NCBI GenBank assembly: GCA_030044325.1
Contig: JASHWA010000245.1
Coordinates: 1-22,339 of the forward strand
Source: Bryobacteraceae bacterium
GTDB taxonomy: Bacteria; Acidobacteriota; Terriglobia; Bryobacterales; Bryobacteraceae
Length of the DNA: 22,339 bases
Direction: 5' to 3'
Shown here: positions 7,026 to 13,786 of the stretch, piece after piece
Position numbering within the stretch: the stretch's first letter is position 1
How the letters are laid out: every line of letters begins with the position of its first letter
Made by a program: the position numbers and the translations under genes
Notes under the pieces: model-generated
Told to the model about the DNA's origin: nothing
Database searches by the model: none
Seen by the model: the letters and a program-made list of their open reading frames with translations, nothing else

Positions 7026-8299
7026 CCGAGTCCCGGCTCCCAACTCCCCACTCTCTGCTCGCGAACGCTGAAATCATCGCCGTCGGTTCCGAGCTTCTCG
7101 CGCACGACCGGCTCGACACCAATTCGCTGTTTATTACCGAACAACTCAACGCGCTCGGCGTCGAAGTCTGCCGCAAACAGGTGGTCGGCGACGATCGCAC
7201 GCGGCTGACGGCGGCGGTAGGGCAAGCCTTGGAAAATGCGGAAATCGTGATTCTCAGCGGCGGCCTGGGACCTACCGAAGACGATCTGACGCGCGACGCC
7301 GTCGCCGCCGCGCTTGGACGCGAGCTGATTTTCAGCGAGCAAATCCTCGCTTGGATCGAAGAACTCTTTCGCCAGATCAACCGTAAAATGGCCGATATCA
7401 ACCGCCGCCAGGCGTTTCTGGTGGAAGGCGCCGAGCCGCTGCCCAATCCCCGCGGAACCGCGCCGGGCCAGTGGATCGACCTCGGCTCGCGCGTGGTGGC
7501 CCTTCTGCCCGGCCCTCCCGGCGAACTGAAACCTATCTTCATGAACGAATGCGTCCCGCGTCTGGAAAAACTCCTTCCGCCGCAGGTAATCCGCACGCGC
7601 TTCTATCGCGTCGCCGGAATGGGCGAATCCGATCTCGACGCGCTGATCGCGCCCGTGTACACCAAAGTGTCGAACCCGGCAACGACCATCCTTTCCGGCC
7701 CGAGCGACATTCAGGTTCATCTCCGCGCCCGCGGTCGAACCGCCGAACAGGCCGAAACGCTGCTTCAAGCGATCGCACCGCGGATTGAAGCGCTCCTCGG
7801 CGACCGCATTTATTCGCGCAACGGCGATCTGCTCGAAACCGTCGTCGGTCAAATGCTGCGCGAGCGCGGCGCAACCCTCAGCGTCGCCGAAAGCTGCACC
7901 GGCGGAATGCTGGCGCAGCGGATCACGTCGATTCCCGGCAGCTCTGATTATTTCAGCGGCGGATTCCTGCTGTATTCGAATCGCATGAAGACCGAGCTCG
8001 CCGGCGTGCCCGCGGAACTGATCGAACAGCACACCGCCGTCAGCGAAGAAGTCGCGCGCGCCATGGCCGAAGGCTGCCGCGCGAAAACGGGATCGAGCTA
8101 CGCAGTCTCGACCACCGGCGAAGCAGGTCCGGAAAGCGCGACCGGGGCGCCGGTCGGCACCGTCTTCCTCGGAATCGCGTCCGAACAAAAAACGGACGCC
8201 CGCCGCATTTCGGTTCCCGGCGGCCGCGAGCGCGTGCGCACGCTGGCCACGCAAATTGCGCTCGATTTTCTGCGCCGCCGCCTGATGGCCGAGGGCTAG
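7022..8299 (+). CDS. cinA: CinA-family protein (NMN amidohydrolase)
   Basis: A 425-residue two-domain CinA. The N-terminal molybdopterin-binding-like (COG1058) domain shows AEIIAVGSELL, DTNSLF and GGLGPTEDDLTRD. The C-terminal domain (about residues 265-420), which in characterised CinA/PncC proteins deamidates nicotinamide mononucleotide, shows SVAESCTGGMLAQRI, FSGGFLLYSN, VSEEVARAMAEG and STTGEAGPES. The start is TTG at 7022, overlapping the TGA of the preceding gene; AGGA lies four bases upstream. This adds about 13 residues (TESRLPTPHSLLA) before the conserved NAEIIAVG, so a start nearer a CTG at 7055 is an alternative. The role in NAD salvage is established for the family; a competence role is not implied here. 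Confidence 0.93.
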   Translation: MTESRLPTPHSLLANAEIIAVGSELLAHDRLDTNSLFITEQLNALGVEVCRKQVVGDDRTRLTAAVGQALENAEIVILSGGLGPTEDDLTRDAVAAALGRELIFSEQILAWIEELFRQINRKMADINRRQAFLVEGAEPLPNPRGTAPGQWIDLGSRVVALLPGPPGELKPIFMNECVPRLEKLLPPQVIRTRFYRVAGMGESDLDALIAPVYTKVSNPATTILSGPSDIQVHLRARGRTAEQAETLLQAIAPRIEALLGDRIYSRNGDLLETVVGQMLRERGATLSVAESCTGGMLAQRITSIPGSSDYFSGGFLLYSNRMKTELAGVPAELIEQHTAVSEEVARAMAEGCRAKTGSSYAVSTTGEAGPESATGAPVGTVFLGIASEQKTDARRISVPGGRERVRTLATQIALDFLRRRLMAEG

Positions 8300-8313
8300 A
8301 GCAGTTTTTTATC

Positions 8314-8398
8314 GTGGCGCACGCACTGATTCGTGCGACAACGATCCGGCGAGCGCCGGCAGGAGTGCCGACGCGGCACGCATGAGTGCGTGCGCCAC
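8314..8398. repeat. REP-like palindromic element after cinA
   Basis: A perfect 14-bp inverted repeat, GTGGCGCACGCACT (8314-8327) and AGTGCGTGCGCCAC (8385-8398), encloses two further perfect hairpins: CCGGCG-ag-CGCCGG (8346-8359) and GTGCCG-acg-CGGCAC (8365-8379). With one mismatch the outer stem continues four more base pairs outward. The nested symmetrical architecture within a non-coding spacer is that of a REP/REPIN-type element. It lacks a U-tract on either strand, so it is not a standard terminator. Confidence 0.6.
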
Positions 8399-8440
8399 AA
8401 TAACTCCAGCGTTCGTGGGACGCGGGCAGGATTGAATCGC

Positions 8441-8446
8441 TATCGT
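8441..8446 (+). promoter_or_regulatory. Putative -10 for the YihY gene
   Basis: TATCGT is followed after six bases by the ATG at 8453, with only GTAAAG between and no convincing Shine-Dalgarno sequence. The spacing matches the other leaderless candidates in this window, although here the TG of an extended -10 is absent. Confidence 0.35.
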
Positions 8447-8452
8447 GTAAAG

Positions 8453-9268
8453 ATGCGGCGGTTCATCGACGCCCTGAAGCCCACGTTTCGTTACTGGATG
8501 CAAACCGAGGTACACGTCTACGCCTTCTCCGTCGCGGCCAACGTCCTGCTTTCGTTCTATCCATTTCTGGTCGTGATGATGTCGGTCTCCCAGCGGGTCT
8601 TCAATCGCGATTCCACGCTCGCCGCCATCCAGCTCGCCCTGCGCGATTATTTCCCCGATTCGTTCACCAGTTTTCTGTACACCAAGGGCAAGCACGAAAA
8701 TCTGCCCGTGCGCCCCGTCGAAATCGCCTCCATGGTTCTGCTTCTATTCACCGCCAACGGAATTTTCGAGCCGCTCGAAGTCGCCCTCAATCGCGTGTGG
8801 GGAATCACCAAGAATCGCAGCTTCTTTCGCAATCAGCTCGTCAGCCTCGGTCTCATCTTCGCCTGCGGCGCGCTCGCGCTCGTCTCGATGCTCCTCACCG
8901 AGCTCAACCGCGCCTCGCTCAAAGGATTCGCAGCCGATTTCTTTCCGGCGCTGTTCTTCAAAATGGCCGCGGTGCCGATGGCCGCGCTGATCCTGTTCCT
9001 GATTTATTACTTCCTGCCGAACGGACGCCCGCCCGTGAAGCGCGTGATCGCCGCCGCCATCGGCGTGGGACTGCTGCTTGAAGCACTCAAATACGTGAAC
9101 AAGCTCATCTGGCCCTGGTTCCAGCGCAAACTGGAAGACGAATATCACATCTTTCAATATTCGGTGGCGCTGATTTTTCTCGCGTTTCTTGCGTCGATGC
9201 TGGTGCTGGCCGGCGCCGAATGGGCCGCGCGCGGCCACCAACACGTGGAGGTGAAAAAAGATGCCTGA
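8453..9268 (+). CDS. YihY/BrkB (RNase BN-like) family membrane protein
   Basis: A 271-residue integral membrane protein with about six hydrophobic segments: roughly residues 25-46 (AFSVAANVLLSFYPFLVV), 87-108, 121-143, 163-183, 191-212 and 228-250. The small-residue-rich first helix with the SFYPFLVV stretch and the EPLEVALNRVWG loop are typical of the YihY/UPF0761 family. The family was once mislabelled ribonuclease BN and its members are of unclear function, possibly transport. The ATG at 8453 begins right before the conserved part; further in-frame upstream codons run into the palindromic spacer and are basic and low in similarity. The stop overlaps the next gene by eight bases. Confidence 0.85.
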   Translation: MRRFIDALKPTFRYWMQTEVHVYAFSVAANVLLSFYPFLVVMMSVSQRVFNRDSTLAAIQLALRDYFPDSFTSFLYTKGKHENLPVRPVEIASMVLLLFTANGIFEPLEVALNRVWGITKNRSFFRNQLVSLGLIFACGALALVSMLLTELNRASLKGFAADFFPALFFKMAAVPMAALILFLIYYFLPNGRPPVKRVIAAAIGVGLLLEALKYVNKLIWPWFQRKLEDEYHIFQYSVALIFLAFLASMLVLAGAEWAARGHQHVEVKKDA

Positions 9269-10058
9269 TCTTGCGATCATCACCGGAGCCTCGGCCGGAA
9301 TCGGCGCGATGTTCGCCCGCAAGCTGGCCGCGCGGGGCTGCGATCTGCTGCTCATCGCGCGCCGAGAAGATCGCCTGCGCTCGCTCGCCACGGAAATGAG
9401 CGGCGCCCATCACATCCACGCCGAGTGGATGATCGCCGACCTCGCCGATGAGCGCGATCTCGAGCGCGCCGCCGCGCGCGTCGAATCCGCCGCGAATCTC
9501 GGCCTCATGATCAACAACGCCGGATTCGGAATCCACGGCATTTTTTTCGAATCCGACGTCGAAGGCCAGGCCGCCATGCACCGCCTGCACGTCATGGCCA
9601 CCATGCGCCTCACCCACGCCGCGCTCAAGAATATGGCCGCGCGAGGATCGGGAGGATTGATCAACGTCGCCTCCGTCGCCGGATTCATGCCCGCTCCCGG
9701 CAGCGTGAGTTACAACGCGACCAAAGCCTGGATGATCAACTTCACCGAAGGAATCGCCATGGAGCTCGCCGCGCGCGGGTCCGGAGTGCATGTCGAAGCG
9801 CTGTGTCCCGGGTTCACGCTCTCCGAATTTCACGACGTAGTCGGCATGGACCGTTCGGGCGTTCCCAAGCCGCTGTGGCTGAGCGCGGATTTCGTGGTCG
9901 AAGAAGCTCTCAAGGGGCTCGATCGCAACGATGTGGTTGTGATTCCGGGTTGGCGATACAAACTGATCGTCGCCGGGATAAAATTGCTGCCGCGCGGCTT
10001 GGCTCGCCGGTTGACCGCGCGCCAGACCCGAGCCTTCAGGCGAAGAAAAAGCCAATAA
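9261..10058 (+). CDS. Short-chain dehydrogenase/reductase
   Basis: A classical SDR oxidoreductase of 265 residues. The Rossmann nucleotide-binding motif is TGASAGIG (residues 8-15), and ARRE at 34-37 suggests NADPH preference. The structural NNAG motif is at 85-88 and the catalytic triad is Ser138 (NVASVAG), Tyr151 and Lys155 (YNATK). The C-terminal basic region after residue 235 resembles the ketoacyl reductase-like DltE/YqjQ branch. The ATG at 9261 lies inside the YihY gene, overlapping it by eight bases, with GGAGG at 9246-9250 as the ribosome binding site, so the pair is likely co-translated. Substrate cannot be read from the sequence. Confidence 0.9.
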   Translation: MPDLAIITGASAGIGAMFARKLAARGCDLLLIARREDRLRSLATEMSGAHHIHAEWMIADLADERDLERAAARVESAANLGLMINNAGFGIHGIFFESDVEGQAAMHRLHVMATMRLTHAALKNMAARGSGGLINVASVAGFMPAPGSVSYNATKAWMINFTEGIAMELAARGSGVHVEALCPGFTLSEFHDVVGMDRSGVPKPLWLSADFVVEEALKGLDRNDVVVIPGWRYKLIVAGIKLLPRGLARRLTARQTRAFRRRKSQ

Positions 10059-10118
10059 ACCCAGCTTCGATGCAACCCCGAGGCGCTCACCTTACGTCAC
10101 CTTTTTAAGAGGATTGTG

Positions 10119-10880
10119 ATGCCTGACCTGTTCACCAGACGAAGTATTCTTGCGCTTGCCGCGGGCGCGAGCGCAACTCGCGTGTTCGCCTTCAGTTCCG
10201 ATTTCTGGAATAAGAAAGACCCGTCCGACTGGAATCACGACGAAATCGAGCAGCTTACCTCCAAATCGCCGTGGGCGAAGGAAGTCACCGCGTCGGCGCC
10301 GTATCAGGGCGGGTATCCCGGCGGCGGCGGCTATCCTGGCGGCGGAGGCTACCCCGGGGGCGGTGGTGGTTATCCGGGCGGCGGTGGTGGCTATCCCGGC
10401 GGCGGCGGAATGGGCCGGCGCGGAGGAATGGGCCGCCAGCCGATGGGCCAAGCCTACAAAGGCACCGTGCGATGGGAAAGCGCCAAGCCCATCCTGGACG
10501 CGCTGCGCAACCCGCTCCCCAAGGAGTTCGGGAATCGTTACGTGATCAGTGTGAGCGGATTTCCGCTCGATGGTGGCCAGCGCCGCTACAACCAGAACGA
10601 CGACGATCAGTCGAGCTCGCAAGCGGTCCGGGATCAGCTCGATAAGCTCAAACAGGTGACGTATCTGGAGCCGAAAAACCGCCGCGATGCGCAGCCCGGC
10701 GTGGTCCAGCAGCCCGTTTCAGCTTCGTATGGCACCGTGTGGTTCGGCTTCGATCGCGATTTCCTGAATCTCAAGCCGGAAGACAAGGAAGTCACCTTCG
10801 AGACCGCGTTCGGAAAGCTCCCCGTCAAGGCGAAGTTCAACCTGAAAGACATGCTCTATCACGGCGAACTGGCGCTGTGA
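10119..10880 (+). CDS. Tat-exported protein with GGYPGG repeats
   Basis: A 253-residue protein. Residues 6-25 (TRRSILALAAGASATRVFAF) form a twin-arginine-like signal. Then come a WNHDEIEQLTSKSPWAKEV helix-rich segment, a Gly/Tyr/Pro linker (about residues 64-97, five GGYPGG units), and a C-terminal domain with GTVRWESAKPILDALRNPLP, VISVSGFPL, TVWFGFDRDFLNLKPED and a final LKDMLYHGELAL. I associate the SPWAK and WESAKPI patterns with acidobacterial secreted proteins of unknown function. Start: ATG at 10119, five bases after AAGAGGA; a GTG at 10116 is too close to the ribosome binding site. Likely monocistronic, flanked by structured spacers. The linker suggests a flexible surface or periplasm-spanning tether. 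Confidence 0.75.
   Translation: MPDLFTRRSILALAAGASATRVFAFSSDFWNKKDPSDWNHDEIEQLTSKSPWAKEVTASAPYQGGYPGGGGYPGGGGYPGGGGGYPGGGGGYPGGGGMGRRGGMGRQPMGQAYKGTVRWESAKPILDALRNPLPKEFGNRYVISVSGFPLDGGQRRYNQNDDDQSSSQAVRDQLDKLKQVTYLEPKNRRDAQPGVVQQPVSASYGTVWFGFDRDFLNLKPEDKEVTFETAFGKLPVKAKFNLKDMLYHGELAL
10308..10409 (+). repeat. In-frame tandem repeat coding GGYPGG
   Basis: Five successive units of about 18-21 bases, each coding GGYPGGG with one Gly more or fewer. Codon choice varies between units (tatcccggc, tatcctggc, taccccggg, tatccgggc), so the repeat has diverged at the DNA level while the peptide is kept, implying selection on the linker rather than recent slippage. Confidence 0.8.
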
Positions 10881-10881
10881 C

Positions 10882-10956
10882 GCGGCTGGCCCGCTCGCTC
10901 ACGCGAGGCGGCTGCACGCACTAAGGTCACGAGAGCGCTGAACAGCCGCCAGCCGC
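10882..10956. repeat. Dyad element in the 10881-11047 spacer
   Basis: A perfect 9-bp inverted repeat, GCGGCTGGC (10882-10890) and GCCAGCCGC (10948-10956), encloses a smaller hairpin CTCGC-tcac-GCGAG (10894-10907) and a CGGCTG/CAGCCG pair. It begins one base after the stop of the preceding gene, so it may stop or protect that transcript, but there is no U-tract. The rest of the spacer holds an extended -10 for the next gene. Confidence 0.45.
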
Positions 10957-11032
10957 CGGGCCGCGGGTTGCAGCGCCCGCCGATTGCAATCCATCGCCGG
11001 CAGCCGAGTTTTCCGCGACCGCTTCGCCGCGG

Positions 11033-11041
11033 TGATAAACT
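11033..11041 (+). promoter_or_regulatory. Extended -10 for the first acyl-CoA dehydrogenase
   Basis: TG-A-TAAACT ends six bases before the GTG start at 11048. The intervening CACCAC has no ribosome binding site, so a leaderless transcript starting at the GTG is predicted. Confidence 0.5.
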
Positions 11042-11047
11042 CACCAC

Positions 11048-12226
11048 GTGGATCTCAATTTAACGCCTCAAGAGCTCGCCTTCCGCGATGAAGTGCGCGC
11101 GTGGTTCGCCGCCAACGTTCCCAAAGACTGGGTCAAGCGCCGCAACGCCGAAGAGTCGATGGAAGCTCGCTTCACCTACCTGCGCGCGTGGCAGCGCAAA
11201 ATGTTCGATGCCGGATGGGCGGGAGTTTCCTGGCCCAAGGAGTACGGCGGCCGCGGCGCGACGCTCATGGAGCAGGTCATTTTTATCGAAGAGATGGCTC
11301 GTGCCGAAGCGCCGCCGATGGCCAACGTGCTCGGCCTCGGCCTGATCGGACCCACCATCATCGCCTACGGAAACGACGCCCAGAAGAAGCGTTACCTCGC
11401 GAAAATTCTGAGCGCGGAAGAGATCTGGTGCCAGGGATTTTCAGAGCCGAACGCCGGCAGCGATCTTGCCGCGCTTTCCAGCGAAGGCAAACTCAACGGC
11501 AACGCGTTCATCGTCAACGGACAAAAAATCTGGAACAGCTATGGCTGGGCCGCCGATTGGTGCGAGCTGGTGGTGCGCACCGATCCGTCGGTTGAAAAGC
11601 ACAAGGGACTGACGGTCCTGCTGGTCGATATGAAATCGCGCGGCGTCGAGGTGCGTCCGCTCAAGCAAATGACGGGCGAGAGCGAATTCTGCGAGCTGTT
11701 CTTCCGTGACGTTCGCGTTCCGGTGGAGAACGTGGTCGGCAAAGTGAACGACGGATGGCGCGTCGCGATGGGCACGCTGATGCATGAGCGCGGAACCTTC
11801 GGCGCGGGATTGCAGGTGAACTACCGCCGCAATTTTAACCGCCTGGTGGAGATCGCGCACCAGATGAAGCGCACCGGCGATCCGCTGGTGCGCCAGAAAC
11901 TCGCGCAGGCGTACACGGAAATCGAAGTGATGCGCTTCAACCAGATGCGGGCGTTCAGCCGCATCAACGAGACGGGCGTTCCGGGACCGGAAGGGTCGAT
12001 CCAAAAAATTTTCTGGAGCGAATTGAACCAGCGCTTCCAGCAGATGGCGCAGGAGATCCTGGGCCCCTACGGCCAGCTCGCGCACGGCGCACCGGAGGCG
12101 ATCGACGAAGGGCAGTGGGCCTACGGCTATCTGCGCAGCCGCGGCAATACCATCGAAGCCGGAACCTCGGAAATCCAGCGCAACATCATCGGCCATTTCG
12201 TGCTGGGTCTGCCCAAGAGTTATTAG
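11048..12226 (+). CDS. Acyl-CoA dehydrogenase, catalytic-type subunit
   Basis: A flavoprotein of 392 residues that introduces a trans-2 double bond into acyl-CoA thioesters. The N-terminal helical domain runs to about residue 120; the FAD/substrate middle-domain motif CQGFSEPNAGSDL is at 128-140; the C-terminal helical domain ends with the family signature IEAGTSEIQRNIIGHFVLGLP. The MCAD-type catalytic Glu position is Ala here (EAGTS), but Glu247 in LMHERGTFGAG aligns with the alternative catalytic base of isovaleryl- and long-chain acyl-CoA dehydrogenases. The GTG start is the family N-terminus (MDLNLTPQELAFR); no ribosome binding site but an extended -10 upstream. A second dehydrogenase gene follows after 39 bases, and the two probably form one heteromeric enzyme. 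Substrate unknown; fatty, steroid side-chain or aromatic-derived acyl-CoAs are possible. Confidence 0.92.
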   Translation: MDLNLTPQELAFRDEVRAWFAANVPKDWVKRRNAEESMEARFTYLRAWQRKMFDAGWAGVSWPKEYGGRGATLMEQVIFIEEMARAEAPPMANVLGLGLIGPTIIAYGNDAQKKRYLAKILSAEEIWCQGFSEPNAGSDLAALSSEGKLNGNAFIVNGQKIWNSYGWAADWCELVVRTDPSVEKHKGLTVLLVDMKSRGVEVRPLKQMTGESEFCELFFRDVRVPVENVVGKVNDGWRVAMGTLMHERGTFGAGLQVNYRRNFNRLVEIAHQMKRTGDPLVRQKLAQAYTEIEVMRFNQMRAFSRINETGVPGPEGSIQKIFWSELNQRFQQMAQEILGPYGQLAHGAPEAIDEGQWAYGYLRSRGNTIEAGTSEIQRNIIGHFVLGLPKSY

Positions 12227-12265
12227 CCGCAAATAAACGCCGATAAACGCGAACAGGACACAATA

Positions 12266-13363
12266 ATGAATTTCGGATTAAGCGAATCTCAACAAATATT
12301 AAAAAATAATGCGCGAAAGTTTTTTGCCGTGGAATGTCCCGTTTCCGAAGTCCGCCGCATCATGGAAACGGAATCCGCGCACGATGAAAAGCTGTGGCGG
12401 AGCATGGCGGAACAGGGATTTCCGGGCGTCTTGATTCCGGAAGATTCGGGCGGCATGGGGCTGGGGATGGTGGAGCTCGCCGCGCTCGCCGAAGAGATGG
12501 GCCGCGCTCTGGTGCCGGGACCGTTCCTGGCGACGCTGCTTGCAGGCGCCGCGATCGAGGCCGCCGGCTCGAAAAAACACCTGGCCGAAATCGCGTCGGG
12601 CGAGAAGAAAGCCACGCTCGCGCTGCTCGAATCGGGCGCAAGCTGGAATCCTGACGCGGTCGCGATGGAAGGACTGACAGGCGAGAAGATGTTTGTGCCG
12701 GATGCGGGCGTCGCCGATGTGATCGTGGTCGCCGCGCGCGATCGCGGGGATCTGGCGCTTTACACCGTCTACGGCGATTCCGTCCAAAGAACCGCAATGC
12801 CTGGGGTCGATCTGACGCGCCGGTTGTATAAAGTGAATTTCGCCGGCGCCCGCGGCGAACTGCTCGCCCGCGGCGAAGCTGCGGGCAGTGCGCTCGATCG
12901 CGCGCTCGATATCGCGACGGTCACATTATGCGCGGAGATGACCGGCGGCATGCAGCGCGTTATGGAAATGGCCGTCGAATACGCCAAAACGCGCAAGCAG
13001 TTCGGAAAACCGATCGGGCAATATCAGGCCGTGCAGCACCAGTGCGCCGACATGCTGATCTGGACGGAAAGCTCGCGCTCGGCCGCCTACTACGCGGCGT
13101 GGGCCCTGGATAACCACGCAGCCGACGCCCGCGCCGCGGTCAGCGTGGCCAAGGTTTACGCGAGCGACGCTTGCCGCGAAACCGGAAATCGCGGCGTGCA
13201 GGTGCAGGGCGGCATGGGTTTCACCTGGGAAAACGACGTTCACCTGTATTACCGCCGGGCCAAGGCGAGTGAAAGCGCATTCGGTGACGCTACATTTCAT
13301 CGCGAACGGATCGCGCGCCTGATCATCGATCGCATGAACGCGTCGAGCGCCGTTGGGGTATGA
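12266..13363 (+). CDS. Acyl-CoA dehydrogenase-like subunit lacking the catalytic Glu
   Basis: A 365-residue acyl-CoA dehydrogenase homologue with the N-terminal helical domain (MNFGLSESQQILKNNARKFF) and C-terminal domain (EYAKTRKQFGKPIGQYQAVQH, QVQGGMGFTWENDVHLYYRRA) preserved, but with a shortened, diverged middle domain in which the usual EPxAGSD flavin motif cannot be found. Aligning the helix before GGMQRVM with isovaleryl-CoA dehydrogenase places Ala217 where the catalytic Glu would be, and the MCAD-type site is also absent. It therefore looks like the non-catalytic partner of the upstream protein, as in the heterotetrameric ChsE-type enzymes of actinobacterial steroid catabolism. The ATG has AGGA about eight bases upstream, within a spacer carrying two ATAAACGC units. 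Co-transcription with the upstream gene is likely. Confidence 0.88.
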   Translation: MNFGLSESQQILKNNARKFFAVECPVSEVRRIMETESAHDEKLWRSMAEQGFPGVLIPEDSGGMGLGMVELAALAEEMGRALVPGPFLATLLAGAAIEAAGSKKHLAEIASGEKKATLALLESGASWNPDAVAMEGLTGEKMFVPDAGVADVIVVAARDRGDLALYTVYGDSVQRTAMPGVDLTRRLYKVNFAGARGELLARGEAAGSALDRALDIATVTLCAEMTGGMQRVMEMAVEYAKTRKQFGKPIGQYQAVQHQCADMLIWTESSRSAAYYAAWALDNHAADARAAVSVAKVYASDACRETGNRGVQVQGGMGFTWENDVHLYYRRAKASESAFGDATFHRERIARLIIDRMNASSAVGV

Positions 13364-13494
13364 TGAGAATGCGGTTGCAACGGGATAAAGCCTGTATCAC
13401 GTCCGCGGGGTAAGTAGGATGCTGAAAAATCGGGACAGCCTCAACCAAGAACATTACAGCCCCATTTGTCAGACCCTGTCAGGAAGGATGCTCC

Positions 13495-13782
13495 ATGGAA
13501 AAACAAGCGCAAAATATACAAGAAGCATTTTTAAACAATGCGCGCAAAGACAAAACATTTTTGACCATCTATTTGATGAGCGGAGTCAAGCTCTCCGGAA
13601 GAATCAAGAGCTTTGACAAATACTCAGTGATCCTCGAATCGAACGCCCAGGAACAGCTGATTTTTAAGCACGCGATTTCGACGGTCGTGGTCTCCAAACC
13701 CTTCCACACTTCCGTGCATTCGAACGCGGCCACCGCCGGCACGCACGGCTCGCCCGGCGCGCCGATGGTGGATACCGAATAA
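13495..13782 (+). CDS. hfq: RNA chaperone Hfq
   Basis: A 95-residue Sm-like protein that forms hexameric rings binding small RNAs and mRNAs. Sm1 is recognisable as TIYLMSGVKLSGRIKSFDKYSVILES and Sm2 as LIFKHAISTVV, with the diagnostic KHA of bacterial Hfq. NIQEAFLNNARKDK at the N-terminus supplies the proximal-face helix; the rim patch is RKDK rather than the RRER of E. coli. A 25-residue Ser/Gly/Ala-rich, acidic-ended tail (SNAATAGTHGSPGAPMVDTE) follows, a short intrinsically disordered C-terminus. AGGAAGGA ends six bases before the ATG, making this one of the clearest Shine-Dalgarno sites of the window. The order hfq-hflX is conserved widely in bacteria. Confidence 0.95.
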   Translation: MEKQAQNIQEAFLNNARKDKTFLTIYLMSGVKLSGRIKSFDKYSVILESNAQEQLIFKHAISTVVVSKPFHTSVHSNAATAGTHGSPGAPMVDTE

Positions 13783-13786
13783 CCCA

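Noticed and set aside
5970..7043. Long antisense frame opposite the propeller gene
   Set aside because: Composition is that of a reverse frame of beta-propeller repeats; no known motif, no start context.
7025..7060. CTCCC/CCCC-rich stretch at the start of cinA as a regulatory repeat
   Set aside because: It is a short pyrimidine-rich stretch with no clear unit or symmetry and codes the poorly conserved first residues of CinA.
6983..8254. Long open frame of 423 codons antisense to cinA
   Set aside because: Low-complexity Arg/Ala/Gly-rich translation, no motif, covers the full CinA domains on the other strand.
8301..8313. T-run after cinA as part of a rho-independent terminator
   Set aside because: The T-run precedes the 8314-8398 stem on the plus strand instead of following it, and on the minus strand it reads as an A-run, so the geometry is wrong on both strands.
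10308..10409. CRISPR-like or mobile repeat array
   Set aside because: Units are in-frame, contiguous and code GGYPGG inside an exported protein; there are no spacers.
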